Of a DNA stretch of 64,000 nt, positions 1 to 8,614 are shown piece by piece. A program made the position numbers and the translations under genes. Source of the stretch: Imbroritus primus (lineage in GTDB: Bacteria > Pseudomonadota > Gammaproteobacteria > Burkholderiales > Burkholderiaceae); assembly GCA_000272025.2 (NCBI GenBank), contig AKCV02000004.1, positions 1 to 64,000 of the forward strand, in the 5' to 3' direction. The notes beneath the pieces are model-generated. The model was not told the origin of the DNA. It made no database searches and was given only the letters and a program-made list of their open reading frames with translations. How positions within the stretch are numbered: position 1 is the first letter of the stretch; every line of letters begins with the position of its first letter.

Positions 1-1170
1 TCGTTTGCGGCCATCGAGGCGGCTGGCAAGGCACTGCTCGACGACGGGGTGCTGGAGCAGCGTGTGGCCAGCGTCAAGCCGGGCGATGTGGCGCAGATCC
101 TCTACACCTCCGGCACCACCTCGTTTCCCAAGGGCGCCATGGTGTGCCACGGCCCGCTGCTGCAGAACAATGCCTATGCGGCTGACTGCATGGGCTTCGA
201 CACGACCGACAAGTACCTGTCGTGCGTGCCGCTGTTCACCGCTACCGGCACGTTCTACACGATTGCGTTGTGGCTGGCCGGCTCGACCATGGTCATCACC
301 GACCAGTTCAACCCGCAGATCTTCTGCGAGACGGTCGAGCGCGAGCGCATCACCGGCAGCTACTTCGTCGACACCATCGTGCAGGATCTCAAGGCCTATC
401 CGGATCGCGACAAGTACGACTTGTCGAGCCTCCGGACCGGTTCGGGCGCGCCGCTGCCGACCGCCTCGTTCCGCTGGCTGACGGAAACCATCGGCATGAA
501 GGAACTGGTCAGCGCCTACGGCCTGTCCGAGACCTCGAATGCCGTGGTCCGCACGCGCTGCGAGGATCCGCTCGAGAAGCGTGCCATTACCAGCGGCCGG
601 CCTTGCGATGGCGTGCACGTCCGCATCATCGATATCGAGACGGGCGAAGTGCTGCCGCATAGCCGGGTTGGCGAAATCTGCGTGTCGGGCTATACCATCA
701 TGAAGGGCTACTACAAGCGGCCTGACGAAGACGCCAAGACCTTCGACGCCGAGGGCTGGATGCACACGGGCGACCTTGGCGAGCTCGATCCGGATGGCTA
801 CCTGATCTATCGCGGCCGCGTGAAGGAAATGATCAAGCCTGGCGGCTTCAACGTCGCGACGCAGGAAATCGAAGTTTTCCTGAAGACTTACGCCGGCGTG
901 CGCCAGGCAGTCGTTGTGGGCGTGCCCGATGCGCGGCTTGGTGAAGTGGCCTATGCCTACATCGAGCTGCAGGATGATGCGCACGTGACCGAGCAGGCGT
1001 TGATCCAGTATTGCAAGGACAACATCGCCAGCTACAAGGTGCCGCGCTACGTCGAGTTCGTGACCGAATGGCCGCTCACCGGTAGCCAGAAAATCAAGAA
1101 GCTGGAACTGAAGGCCCGTGCCGAGCAAACGCTCCAGGCGCGCGCGCCACAGCAGGCGGAGGCGACATGA
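1..1170 (+). CDS. Acyl-CoA ligase (class I adenylate-forming), 5' end missing
   Basis: The reading frame is open from the first base of the window, so the N-terminus lies upstream and 389 residues are visible. Adenylate-forming motifs appear in order: the P-loop YTSGTTSFPKGAMV, the GLSETS motif, then GWMHTGDLGELDPDGYL and GRVKEMIKPGGFNV leading into the C-terminal lid domain with its late lysine region (GSQKIKKLEL). The family converts a carboxylic acid to its CoA thioester through an acyl-AMP. The stop codon overlaps the ATG of the next permease gene (ATGA), and the operon then carries an importer, two acyl-CoA-dehydrogenase-like proteins and a thiolase, so the likely role is activation of an imported fatty, aryl or dicarboxylic acid. 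The substrate cannot be told from sequence. Confidence 0.9.
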   Translation, partial: SFAAIEAAGKALLDDGVLEQRVASVKPGDVAQILYTSGTTSFPKGAMVCHGPLLQNNAYAADCMGFDTTDKYLSCVPLFTATGTFYTIALWLAGSTMVITDQFNPQIFCETVERERITGSYFVDTIVQDLKAYPDRDKYDLSSLRTGSGAPLPTASFRWLTETIGMKELVSAYGLSETSNAVVRTRCEDPLEKRAITSGRPCDGVHVRIIDIETGEVLPHSRVGEICVSGYTIMKGYYKRPDEDAKTFDAEGWMHTGDLGELDPDGYLIYRGRVKEMIKPGGFNVATQEIEVFLKTYAGVRQAVVVGVPDARLGEVAYAYIELQDDAHVTEQALIQYCKDNIASYKVPRYVEFVTEWPLTGSQKIKKLELKARAEQTLQARAPQQAEAT

Positions 1171-2084
1171 TCAGATATATCCTCAAACGATTCGGGCAGT
1201 CGCTGGTCACCGTGCTGCTGGTGACCATCATCATCTTCCTGATCATCCGATTGATCGGCGATCCCACGCACCTGATGCTGCCGCCAGAGGCCACCGAGGC
1301 CGACCGCCAGGTGTTGCGTCACCAGATGGGACTCGACAAGCCGCTGATCGTGCAGTACGGCATTTACCTGCTGGATCTGTTCCGGGGCAACCTGGGCATG
1401 TCCTACCGGTTTGCGCTGCCGGCGCTCGACGTGGTGCTGCATGCACTGGGTCCGACGCTACTGCTGACGGTGACGGCGCTGGCCTTCGGCATCCTCATCG
1501 GTGTGCCGCTCGGCGTGATCTCGGCCGTGCGCCGCGACGGCGTGGTGGACCAGATTGCCACGGTGTTCGGTGTACTCGGACAGGCCGCGCCGCCGTTCCT
1601 GTTCAGCCTGCTGTTCATCCGGCTGTTCTCGATCGAGCTCTCCTGGTTTCCAACCAGCGGCTACGGCAGCATCAGTAACCTCATCCTGCCGGCGATTGCG
1701 CTGGGCTGGTATTCGGCGGCCGGCATCATGCGGCTGACGCGCTCCAGCATGAGCGAGGTGATGGATTCCGAGTACGTGAAGCTGGCCCGTATCAAAGGCG
1801 TGCCGGAGCGCACCATCATCCGCAAGCATGCGCTGCGCAACGCGCTGCTGCCGATGATCACGTTCACCTCGCTGCAGTTCGGCATCCTGATGGGCGGCGC
1901 CGTGTCGGTGGAGTTCATCTTTGCCTGGCCGGGCGTGGGACGTCTCATCCTCGAGTCGATTTCCAATCTCGACTATGCCGTCGTTCAGGCCGCCGTGACC
2001 GTTGGCGCACTGATCTTCACCCTGGTCAACCTTGGCGTGGACATCCTCTATGCCTACATCGATCCAAGGATTCGCTATGCGTGA
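1167..2084 (+). CDS. ABC transporter permease, DppB/OppB type
   Basis: This 305-residue protein begins with the usual MIRYILKRFGQSLVTVLLV N-terminus of DppB-like permeases: one leading membrane helix, a periplasmic loop and a five-helix core. The cytoplasmic EAA loop that contacts the ATPase is near residues 204-230 (VKLARIKGVPERTIIRKHALRN). It overlaps the ligase gene by 4 nt and the next permease by 8 nt, so translation is coupled. It should form the inner-membrane channel with the next permease. Family members carry peptides, nickel or other small solutes. The acyl-CoA context suggests an organic acid or conjugate rather than peptides, which is inference. Confidence 0.9.
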   Translation: MIRYILKRFGQSLVTVLLVTIIIFLIIRLIGDPTHLMLPPEATEADRQVLRHQMGLDKPLIVQYGIYLLDLFRGNLGMSYRFALPALDVVLHALGPTLLLTVTALAFGILIGVPLGVISAVRRDGVVDQIATVFGVLGQAAPPFLFSLLFIRLFSIELSWFPTSGYGSISNLILPAIALGWYSAAGIMRLTRSSMSEVMDSEYVKLARIKGVPERTIIRKHALRNALLPMITFTSLQFGILMGGAVSVEFIFAWPGVGRLILESISNLDYAVVQAAVTVGALIFTLVNLGVDILYAYIDPRIRYA

Positions 2085-2982
2085 TACACCCACTATCCAA
2101 CTGCGACAGGTGCCGGCTGACCCCAGCCTGCCGGCGCCGCAGGCCCGTACCTCGCGTGGCCGCATGCTGGCCAAGCTGCAGGTCGGCATCGCTGCCCTGA
2201 TCGCGATTGCTATCGTTGCCGTGGCGCTGTTCCCCGGCGTGTTCGCTCCGCATGATCCGAACGCGATCTCGCTGTCGGACATCCTCAAACCGCCTTCGGC
2301 CGAACACTGGTTCGGTACCGACCAGCTGGGGCGCGACCTTCTCTCGCGGGTCATCTGGGGTTCGCAGGTGTCGCTGTACGTGGCGCTGTCCGCTGTCATG
2401 CTGGCCGGTATCGTCGGCAGCCTGATCGGTATCGCCGCCGGCTATATCGGCGGTGCCGTGGACGCCGTCGCCATGCGCCTGGCCGACATCCAGCTGGCAC
2501 TGCCGGCGGTGATCCTGGCACTGGTGCTGGTGGGCGCGATCGGTTTCAGCATGTTCAACCTGATCGTGGTGCTGAGCCTCGCCAACTGGGCGCGCTTTGC
2601 CCGCGTGACGCGTTCGGAAGCATTGTCCCTGCGGCAGCGCGACTTCGTGTTGCTGGCCAAGCTGGCCGGTGCATCGAAGATCCGCATCATCCTGGCACAC
2701 ATCGTACCGAACGTGATCAACACTTTCATCGTTCTGGCGACGCTGGACGTTGGCATCATCATCATCCTGGAAGCGACGCTGTCGTTCCTGGGCCTGGGTG
2801 TGCAACCGCCGACCGCCTCGTGGGGATCGATGATCGCCGACGGCCGTGGCTACCTCGAAACCGCATGGTGGATCTGCGGTATTCCTGGCATGGTGCTGAT
2901 GGCAGCCGTGCTTTCCGCCAACCAGCTCGGTGACGCCCTGCGCGACTGGCTGAGCCCCAACATGCAGCGAGCGTGGTCATGA
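2077..2982 (+). CDS. ABC transporter permease, DppC/OppC type
   Basis: I place the start at the ATG inside the end of the preceding gene, giving 301 residues that begin MRDTPTIQLRQV. The longer in-frame extension upstream would overlap dppB-type coding by about 50 nt and lacks family character. After a short cytoplasmic N-terminus there is one helix (about residues 28-50), then the motif HWFGTDQLGRDLLSRVIWG typical of the OppC N-terminal domain, then the transport core with EAA loop VLLAKLAGASKIRIILAHIVPN near 190-212. It is the second half of the membrane channel. Its stop codon overlaps the start of the following ATPase. Confidence 0.9.
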   Translation: MRDTPTIQLRQVPADPSLPAPQARTSRGRMLAKLQVGIAALIAIAIVAVALFPGVFAPHDPNAISLSDILKPPSAEHWFGTDQLGRDLLSRVIWGSQVSLYVALSAVMLAGIVGSLIGIAAGYIGGAVDAVAMRLADIQLALPAVILALVLVGAIGFSMFNLIVVLSLANWARFARVTRSEALSLRQRDFVLLAKLAGASKIRIILAHIVPNVINTFIVLATLDVGIIIILEATLSFLGLGVQPPTASWGSMIADGRGYLETAWWICGIPGMVLMAAVLSANQLGDALRDWLSPNMQRAWS

Positions 2983-4013
2983 CAGTCATTCTGGAAGCGA
3001 AGAACCTGACGACGATGCTGCGCAACCGCGCGGGCATCGTCACCGCGGTCGACAACGTCAGCCTGAAAGTCCGCGCCGGACGTTCCCTAGCCTTGGTCGG
3101 TGAATCCGGTTCGGGCAAGAGCATGACCTGCCTGTCAATGCTGGGCTTGCTGCCATCGAGCGGCAGGCTGATGGGCGGCGAGGTGCTGTTCAAGGGCCGT
3201 GACCTGGCGAAGATGTCGCGCGCTGAGATCCAGAAGGTGCGCGGCAAGGAAATCGGCATGATCCTGCAGGACGCGATGACCTCGCTGAACCCGTTGCTGA
3301 CCATTGGCGACCAGGTAAGCGAGATTTTCCGCGTGCACCAGGGTATTACCAACAAGGCGGAGCTGCGTCGCCGTTCCATCGAAGTGCTGGAGAAGGTCAA
3401 GATTCCGGCTGCCGAAGAACGCCTCGACAGCTATCCGTTCCAGTTCAGCGGCGGCATGCGCCAGCGCGTATCCATCGCCATTAATGTGGCGATGTCGCCC
3501 GACCTGCTGATCTGCGACGAGGCCACCACGGCACTCGACGTGACAGTGCAGCAGCAGTTGCTGAAGCTGCTGCGCGACCTGCAGCAGCAGAACAACATGG
3601 CCATTGTGTTCGTGACGCACGACCTGCATCTGGCCGCGCAGTTCTGCGATGACGTCGCCATCATGTACGGTGGCCGCATCGTCGAGACGGGGCCGATCAA
3701 CGAGGTGTTCGCCCAGCCGACGCACCCGTACACCATCGGCCTGCTGAGTGCAGTGCCGTCGCTGGCGACCTACAGCAACCGGCTGTCGGCGATTCCCGGC
3801 CAGCAGCCGACGCTGGCGCGCCTGCCGCAGGGCTGCCGTTTCGAGCCGCGTTGCGAGCATGCCATCGAGCAATGCCGCAGCCAGTATCCGGACTGGTTCG
3901 AGTGGGGCGACTCCGGCCGCCGCACTGCCTGCTGGCGCACGCAGGAGTCGCTGGCCGGCGTGTTGGCCGGTATTCCCGTGCGTTCGGAAAAATCGGTTTC
4001 GGAGGTGGCTTGA
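2979..4013 (+). CDS. ABC transporter ATPase, DppD/OppD type
   Basis: This 344-residue nucleotide-binding subunit has Walker A GESGSGKS near residue 45, the signature FSGGMRQR, Walker B LLICDEATTALDV, and a switch histidine in VFVTHDLHL. The C-terminal part carries the oligopeptide-transporter extension with the CRFEPRCEHAIEQC cysteine pattern that is often linked to an iron-sulfur cluster in this family. I chose the ATG of the ATGA overlap rather than the GTG 6 nt upstream. It powers the two permeases encoded just before it. Confidence 0.92.
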   Translation: MTVILEAKNLTTMLRNRAGIVTAVDNVSLKVRAGRSLALVGESGSGKSMTCLSMLGLLPSSGRLMGGEVLFKGRDLAKMSRAEIQKVRGKEIGMILQDAMTSLNPLLTIGDQVSEIFRVHQGITNKAELRRRSIEVLEKVKIPAAEERLDSYPFQFSGGMRQRVSIAINVAMSPDLLICDEATTALDVTVQQQLLKLLRDLQQQNNMAIVFVTHDLHLAAQFCDDVAIMYGGRIVETGPINEVFAQPTHPYTIGLLSAVPSLATYSNRLSAIPGQQPTLARLPQGCRFEPRCEHAIEQCRSQYPDWFEWGDSGRRTACWRTQESLAGVLAGIPVRSEKSVSEVA

Positions 4014-5086
4014 TGAGTCAATCGTTTCTCAAGGTAGAGGGTCTGCGCAAGACCTACGACGTGCGCCGCGGCCTGTTCGGCCGTGCGCGGCCGCTGCATG
4101 CGGTCGCCGGCGTCTCGTTCGAGGTCGAGGCGGGCACGACGTTCGGTCTGGTGGGCGAGTCGGGCTCGGGCAAGACCACCATCGCCAAGATGCTGATGCT
4201 GGCCGAGCCTGCTACGGCTGGCTCGATTGAATTGAACGGCCAGAATCTGGCCGGCCTGCGCGGCAAGGAACTCGACCAGTTCCACCTGGAACTGCAACCG
4301 GTGCTGCAGGATCCGTTCAGCTCGTTGAACCCGCGCATGCGCATCGGCAACATCATCGACGAGCCGCTGCGTATCCACAAGCTGCTGAGTGGCGCTGAGC
4401 GCGAAAAGCGCGTGAAGGAGCTGCTCGAACTGGTGGGCCTGCCGGGTGACGGTGGCCGCCGCTTCCCGCATGAACTGTCGGGTGGCCAGCGTCAGCGTGT
4501 GTCGATTGCCCGTGCACTCGGTCCGAATCCCAAGTGCATGGTTCTGGACGAGCCTGTGTCGGCACTCGACGTGTCGATCCAGGCGCAGATCCTGAACCTG
4601 CTGAAGGACCTGCAAGGCCAGCTCGACCTGACGTACATCCTGATTTCCCACGATCTTGCGGTCGTGGCGTACATGAGCAAGCGCATCGGCGTGCTGTATC
4701 TCGGTGAGTTCATGGAGATCGGTGCGACCGAAGACATCGTCCGCAATTCGCGCCATCCGTACACCCAGGCGCTCATCGCTTCGGTGGAGTCGCGCAGCGG
4801 CGGCGGGTCGGCCAAGCTGGTATCGGGTGAAATCCCCTCGCCGATGAATCCGCCGCCCGGATGTCCGTTCAATCCACGTTGCCCGCACGCCGTCGATCGT
4901 TGTCGTAGCGAAAAACCCAAGCTGCGCGAGATCGGCCCCGGCCACTGGGCTGCATGCCATTTTTCCGAATCGATTCCGAATGTGACAGCGAACACCGCAG
5001 CACCGGCAGTCGATACTTCCGCCAAGACAGCGCAACCCCATATTGCGCTGGTACAAAAACCTGTTCCCGTCCAGGAGACACCATGA
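4013..5086 (+). CDS. ABC transporter ATPase, DppF/OppF type
   Basis: The protein of 357 residues starts MSQSFLKVEGLRKTYDV at an ATG sharing its A with the previous stop. Walker A GESGSGKTT, signature LSGGQRQR and Walker B CMVLDEPVSALDV are intact, and the Dpp/Opp C-terminal motif GCPFNPRCPHAVDRC is present. A tail of about 40 residues rich in Ala, Thr and Pro follows, longer than usual. It completes the BCDF set. No periplasmic binding protein is visible, so it is either upstream of the window or elsewhere in the genome. Confidence 0.92.
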   Translation: MSQSFLKVEGLRKTYDVRRGLFGRARPLHAVAGVSFEVEAGTTFGLVGESGSGKTTIAKMLMLAEPATAGSIELNGQNLAGLRGKELDQFHLELQPVLQDPFSSLNPRMRIGNIIDEPLRIHKLLSGAEREKRVKELLELVGLPGDGGRRFPHELSGGQRQRVSIARALGPNPKCMVLDEPVSALDVSIQAQILNLLKDLQGQLDLTYILISHDLAVVAYMSKRIGVLYLGEFMEIGATEDIVRNSRHPYTQALIASVESRSGGGSAKLVSGEIPSPMNPPPGCPFNPRCPHAVDRCRSEKPKLREIGPGHWAACHFSESIPNVTANTAAPAVDTSAKTAQPHIALVQKPVPVQETP

Positions 5087-6252
5087 ATTTCGATTCGCAC
5101 GAAGTGTTGAAGACCCCCCTGCTGACCGAGCTGAATGAGCTCGTCCAGACCAAGTTCCGTGAGCGTGAGGCGAAGTACTTCGACAACGTCGAAATGCCGC
5201 TCGAGAACCTGCAGGACCTGTTCGAACGCGGCCTGCTGACCACGACCGTGTCGCGCAAGCATGGCGGCCTCGGCAGCAACGTGCTGTCGGATGAAGATCC
5301 GGCGACGTTCTACCAGTCGATCCGTACCGTTGCTCGCGTGTCGCCCGGCACGGCGCACTGCATGCAGGTGCAGAACCACGTGGCCTGGGCCATTGACGAA
5401 ATCGGTACCGACGAGCAGCGCAAGTTGTTCATCGAGCCGATGATGAAGGAAATGAAGCTGTCGTCGTTCGTCGGCAGTGAAGCCAACCGCAAGCACATGT
5501 ACGTGCTGCGCACCACGGCCAAGAAGGTCGATGGCGGCTACATCGTCAATGGCAACAAGAACTACGCCACCAACGGTTTCGACCGTGGCCTGGCCGTGAT
5601 CTTCGCGACCATCGAAGGTGAGACCGACTACTTCAAGTCGCACCTGATGGTGATCGTCGAGCCGGGTATGAAGGGCGTGTCGCAGAACGACAACTGGTAC
5701 CGTCCGACCGGCATGCGTTCGTGCCCGAGCCCGGAGATCTACCTCGACAACGTGATGATCGACCAGAACCATGTGCTGGGCGAGCCGGGCGCATACCCCG
5801 CCGGCCGCTGGCAGGGCCGTTTCCACCTGGGCTTCGCCGCCAACTACCTGGGCATGCTCGAAGGCATGTACATGTGGGTGAAGGATGGCCTGGTGAAACG
5901 TGGCCGCGGCAAGGATGCGTTTGCCCAGCTGCGCATCGGCGAAATCAGCACCGCCCTGTACGGTGCCCAAGTGGCCTTTGAGAACGCCATCGACACGTGG
6001 CGCAGCAAGGACATCCAGCGTGCCGAGCTGGCCTCGATGCGTGCCAAGGCGATCTGTGCCCACGCTGCCCTGCAGTCGCGCGACCAGCTGATCATGCTGT
6101 CGGGTTCGACCGCGCTGTTCGACGAGTTCCCGCTGGGCCGCATGCTGCGCGACCTCGATACGCACATCCTGCACGTCGGCCACGACCGCACGGCGCAGAT
6201 CATCGGTGCGTCCGAGCTGGGCGAAGTGTTCGACTCGACGCTGCAACGCTAA
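5083..6252 (+). CDS. Acyl-CoA-dehydrogenase-fold flavoprotein, type-2/DszC-like
   Basis: The ATG overlaps the previous stop (ATGA) and gives 389 residues. N-terminal, beta-barrel and C-terminal helical domains of the acyl-CoA dehydrogenase fold are recognisable. However, the C-terminus reads HVGHDRTAQIIG (from about residue 364) instead of the YEGTSEIQ-type ending, and there is no glutamate at either known catalytic-base position. This pattern is shared with the type-2 branch (DszC- and flavin-hydroxylase-like proteins), some of which are FMN-dependent monooxygenases rather than dehydrogenases. In this operon it may hydroxylate or desaturate the imported substrate. Which reaction it catalyses is not decided by sequence. 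Confidence 0.8.
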   Translation: MNFDSHEVLKTPLLTELNELVQTKFREREAKYFDNVEMPLENLQDLFERGLLTTTVSRKHGGLGSNVLSDEDPATFYQSIRTVARVSPGTAHCMQVQNHVAWAIDEIGTDEQRKLFIEPMMKEMKLSSFVGSEANRKHMYVLRTTAKKVDGGYIVNGNKNYATNGFDRGLAVIFATIEGETDYFKSHLMVIVEPGMKGVSQNDNWYRPTGMRSCPSPEIYLDNVMIDQNHVLGEPGAYPAGRWQGRFHLGFAANYLGMLEGMYMWVKDGLVKRGRGKDAFAQLRIGEISTALYGAQVAFENAIDTWRSKDIQRAELASMRAKAICAHAALQSRDQLIMLSGSTALFDEFPLGRMLRDLDTHILHVGHDRTAQIIGASELGEVFDSTLQR

Positions 6253-6269
6253 GGAATTAAGGAAGCAAC

Positions 6270-7445
6270 ATGGATTTTCAACTCACGGGTGATCAGCGCG
6301 AGCTGATCGCCGCTACCGAAAAGCTGTGCACGCAGCTGCTGCCGCTGGCCAAGGAAGCGCACGAGGGCGAGAAGCGTGGCGATTTCGCGCCGCTGCAAAA
6401 GCTGCGCAAGGCGATGGCCGAGAATGGCCTGCTCGGCCTGAACATGCCGACCGAATACGGCGGCATGGGCCTGCCGCTGCTGGATACGCTGCTGCTGATC
6501 CAGACCATCCAGAAGGTGGATTCCACCATGGGCGGACTGACGCACCGGACCTCGACCGGGGCGATCGGCGCGATTCTCGAGCTGGGCACGGACGAGCAGA
6601 AGGCGCAGTACGTGACCGGCGTGGCGCGCGGCGATATCGGCGTGAGTATCGGCATCACCGAGCCGAATGCCGGCTCGGCTGCCACGGCGATGACGACCCG
6701 CGCCCGCATCGAGGGCGACGAGGTGGTCATCACCGGCCAGAAAATCTTCATCAGCGCGGCCAAGGCGCATCATTACACGATGCTGTATTGCCGCTTCGGC
6801 ACGACCGGCCGCGCCAGCGACATCGGCGCGGTGATCGTGCCGCACGATGCGCCGGGACTGACCATCGGCAACGGCTCGGAGAACATGGCCGGCGAACGCC
6901 AGTACGAACTGTTCTTCGACGACTGCCGTATTCCCAAGGCCAATATCCTGGCCGAGGGCAATGCCTTCGGCAAGCTGATCAGTGTTTACAACAGCGAGCG
7001 TCTGGGTAGCATCTCGCGCATGCTTGGTTCAGCGCAAGCGTCGTTCGAGTTCGCCCTGCAGTATGTGCAGGAGCGTGAGCAGTTCGGCCGCCAGCTGGCC
7101 GACTTCCAAGGCCTGCAGTGGATCCTGGCGGAGATGAAGGTCAAGCTCGAAGCGGCGCAGCTGTTGACATACCGCGCTGCGGCGAATACGGCTATCGGCC
7201 TGCCGTCGCCCCTCGAAACTTCGGTCGCCAAGGTCTACGTGGCCCAGGCCGCCAAGGAAATCTGCGACGACGCGATCCAGCTGCTGGGCGGCTACGGCTA
7301 CATGACCGAGTACCCGGTCGAGGCGCGCTACCGTGAGGTGCGCGGCGGTTCGATCTACGGCGGCACGCTGCAGATCCACAAGAACATGATCGCTGGCCAT
7401 CTGCTGAAGCGCAAGAATAGCCAGTGGGCCAAGGGGAAGGAATGA
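6270..7445 (+). CDS. Acyl-CoA dehydrogenase
   Basis: This 391-residue flavoprotein has a clear upstream AAGGAA ribosome site. Signatures include GITEPNAGSAATAMTTRA (flavin and substrate loop), GREQFGRQLADFQ-like EREQFGRQLADFQ, and a C-terminus reading SIYGGTLQIHKN. The glutamate that serves as base in short- and medium-chain enzymes is replaced by glycine (YGGT). A glutamate does occur in helix G in the segment YNSERLGS, the position used by isovaleryl-CoA and long-chain enzymes, so activity is plausible. It should introduce the alpha-beta double bond ahead of thiolysis. Its stop overlaps the thiolase start. Confidence 0.88.
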   Translation: MDFQLTGDQRELIAATEKLCTQLLPLAKEAHEGEKRGDFAPLQKLRKAMAENGLLGLNMPTEYGGMGLPLLDTLLLIQTIQKVDSTMGGLTHRTSTGAIGAILELGTDEQKAQYVTGVARGDIGVSIGITEPNAGSAATAMTTRARIEGDEVVITGQKIFISAAKAHHYTMLYCRFGTTGRASDIGAVIVPHDAPGLTIGNGSENMAGERQYELFFDDCRIPKANILAEGNAFGKLISVYNSERLGSISRMLGSAQASFEFALQYVQEREQFGRQLADFQGLQWILAEMKVKLEAAQLLTYRAAANTAIGLPSPLETSVAKVYVAQAAKEICDDAIQLLGGYGYMTEYPVEARYREVRGGSIYGGTLQIHKNMIAGHLLKRKNSQWAKGKE

Positions 7446-8608
7446 AACTCGCAGAACTGCAGGACCGCGAACCCGTCATCGTGGCCACGCTGCGCACGCC
7501 TGTCGGGCGTCGCAACGGGTCGCTGAAGGACTGGCATGCGACGGCGCTGTTGGCAGAAGTGTTTGGCGCGATCATCGATCGCGCCGGCATCCCGCGCGAG
7601 CAGATCGACGATGTGGTGGCCGGCTGCGCCACCCAGGTTGGCGAACAGGCCGGTAACGTGGCGCGTACCGCGCTGCTGATGGCGGGCTTTCCGTTTTCGG
7701 TGCCGGGTACCACGGTGCAGCGTGCCTGCGGCTCCTCGCAGCAGGCTGTGCATTTCGCCGACAACCTGATCCGCAGCGGTGTGTGCGATGTGGTGCTGGC
7801 CGGCGGCGTCGAGCAGATGTCGAAGACGCGTGGTGGCAACGAGGACACAACGTATGGCAAGCGCTATCCGGATGAGCTGGTGCAGCGCCTGTCGATGCCG
7901 TCGATGGGCATCGCCGCCGAGCGTATCGCCGAGCGCTGGAACATGAGCCGGACGTATCTGGACGAACTGTCGGTGCGCAGCCACGAGCTGACGGCCGCGG
8001 CGCATGACGCGGGCCGCTTTGCCGCGTCGATGCTGCCGATCAAGCAGCCGGACGGTTCGGTGTTCGATTTTGACGAAGGCCTGCGCCGCGGCACCACGGT
8101 GGAAACGCTCGCCGGCCTCAAGACCTCGTTCCGCGAAGACGGCCGCGTCACTGCCGGCAACGCGAGCCAGGTATCGGACGGCGCCTCCGCAGTACTGATG
8201 ATGACGGCTGCCAAGGCACGTGAATTCGGTCTGCGGCCACGAGCGCGCCTCAAGGCGCAGCTGGTGGTGGGCGTCGATCCGGAAATCATGCTGACCGGCC
8301 CGATCCCGGCCACGCAGCAGATCCTGCAGCGCTCGGGCCTGAAGCTCAATGACATCGACCTGTTCGAAATCAACGAGGCGTTTGCCTCGGTGCTGGGCGC
8401 GTGGCTGCACGACATCAAGCCGAACCTCAACCGCGTAAACGTCAATGGCGGCTCCATCGCCATGGGCCATCCGCTCGGTTCGACCGGGGCACGCCTGATG
8501 ACCATCATGCTCGACGAGCTGGAGCGCCGTGGCGGCCGCTACGGCCTGCAGTCGATGTGCTGCGGTGGTGGCCTGGGTACGGCGACCATCGTCGAGCGCA
8601 TCGAGTAA
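7442..8608 (+). CDS. Acetyl-CoA acyltransferase (thiolase)
   Basis: The product has 388 residues when started at the ATG overlapping the preceding stop. Thiolase landmarks are intact: nucleophilic Cys96 in VQRACGSSQQ, the C-terminal histidine in GGSIAMGHPLGSTGAR, and the second cysteine in CCGGGLGTA. It is a degradative-type enzyme that cleaves a 3-ketoacyl-CoA with CoA to release acetyl-CoA. Position after two acyl-CoA-dehydrogenase-fold proteins and a ligase supports a beta-oxidation module, although no enoyl-CoA hydratase or hydroxyacyl dehydrogenase is present between 1 and 10177, so those steps must be supplied from elsewhere. Confidence 0.93.
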   Translation: MKLAELQDREPVIVATLRTPVGRRNGSLKDWHATALLAEVFGAIIDRAGIPREQIDDVVAGCATQVGEQAGNVARTALLMAGFPFSVPGTTVQRACGSSQQAVHFADNLIRSGVCDVVLAGGVEQMSKTRGGNEDTTYGKRYPDELVQRLSMPSMGIAAERIAERWNMSRTYLDELSVRSHELTAAAHDAGRFAASMLPIKQPDGSVFDFDEGLRRGTTVETLAGLKTSFREDGRVTAGNASQVSDGASAVLMMTAAKAREFGLRPRARLKAQLVVGVDPEIMLTGPIPATQQILQRSGLKLNDIDLFEINEAFASVLGAWLHDIKPNLNRVNVNGGSIAMGHPLGSTGARLMTIMLDELERRGGRYGLQSMCCGGGLGTATIVERIE

Positions 8609-8614
8609 GCCCGC

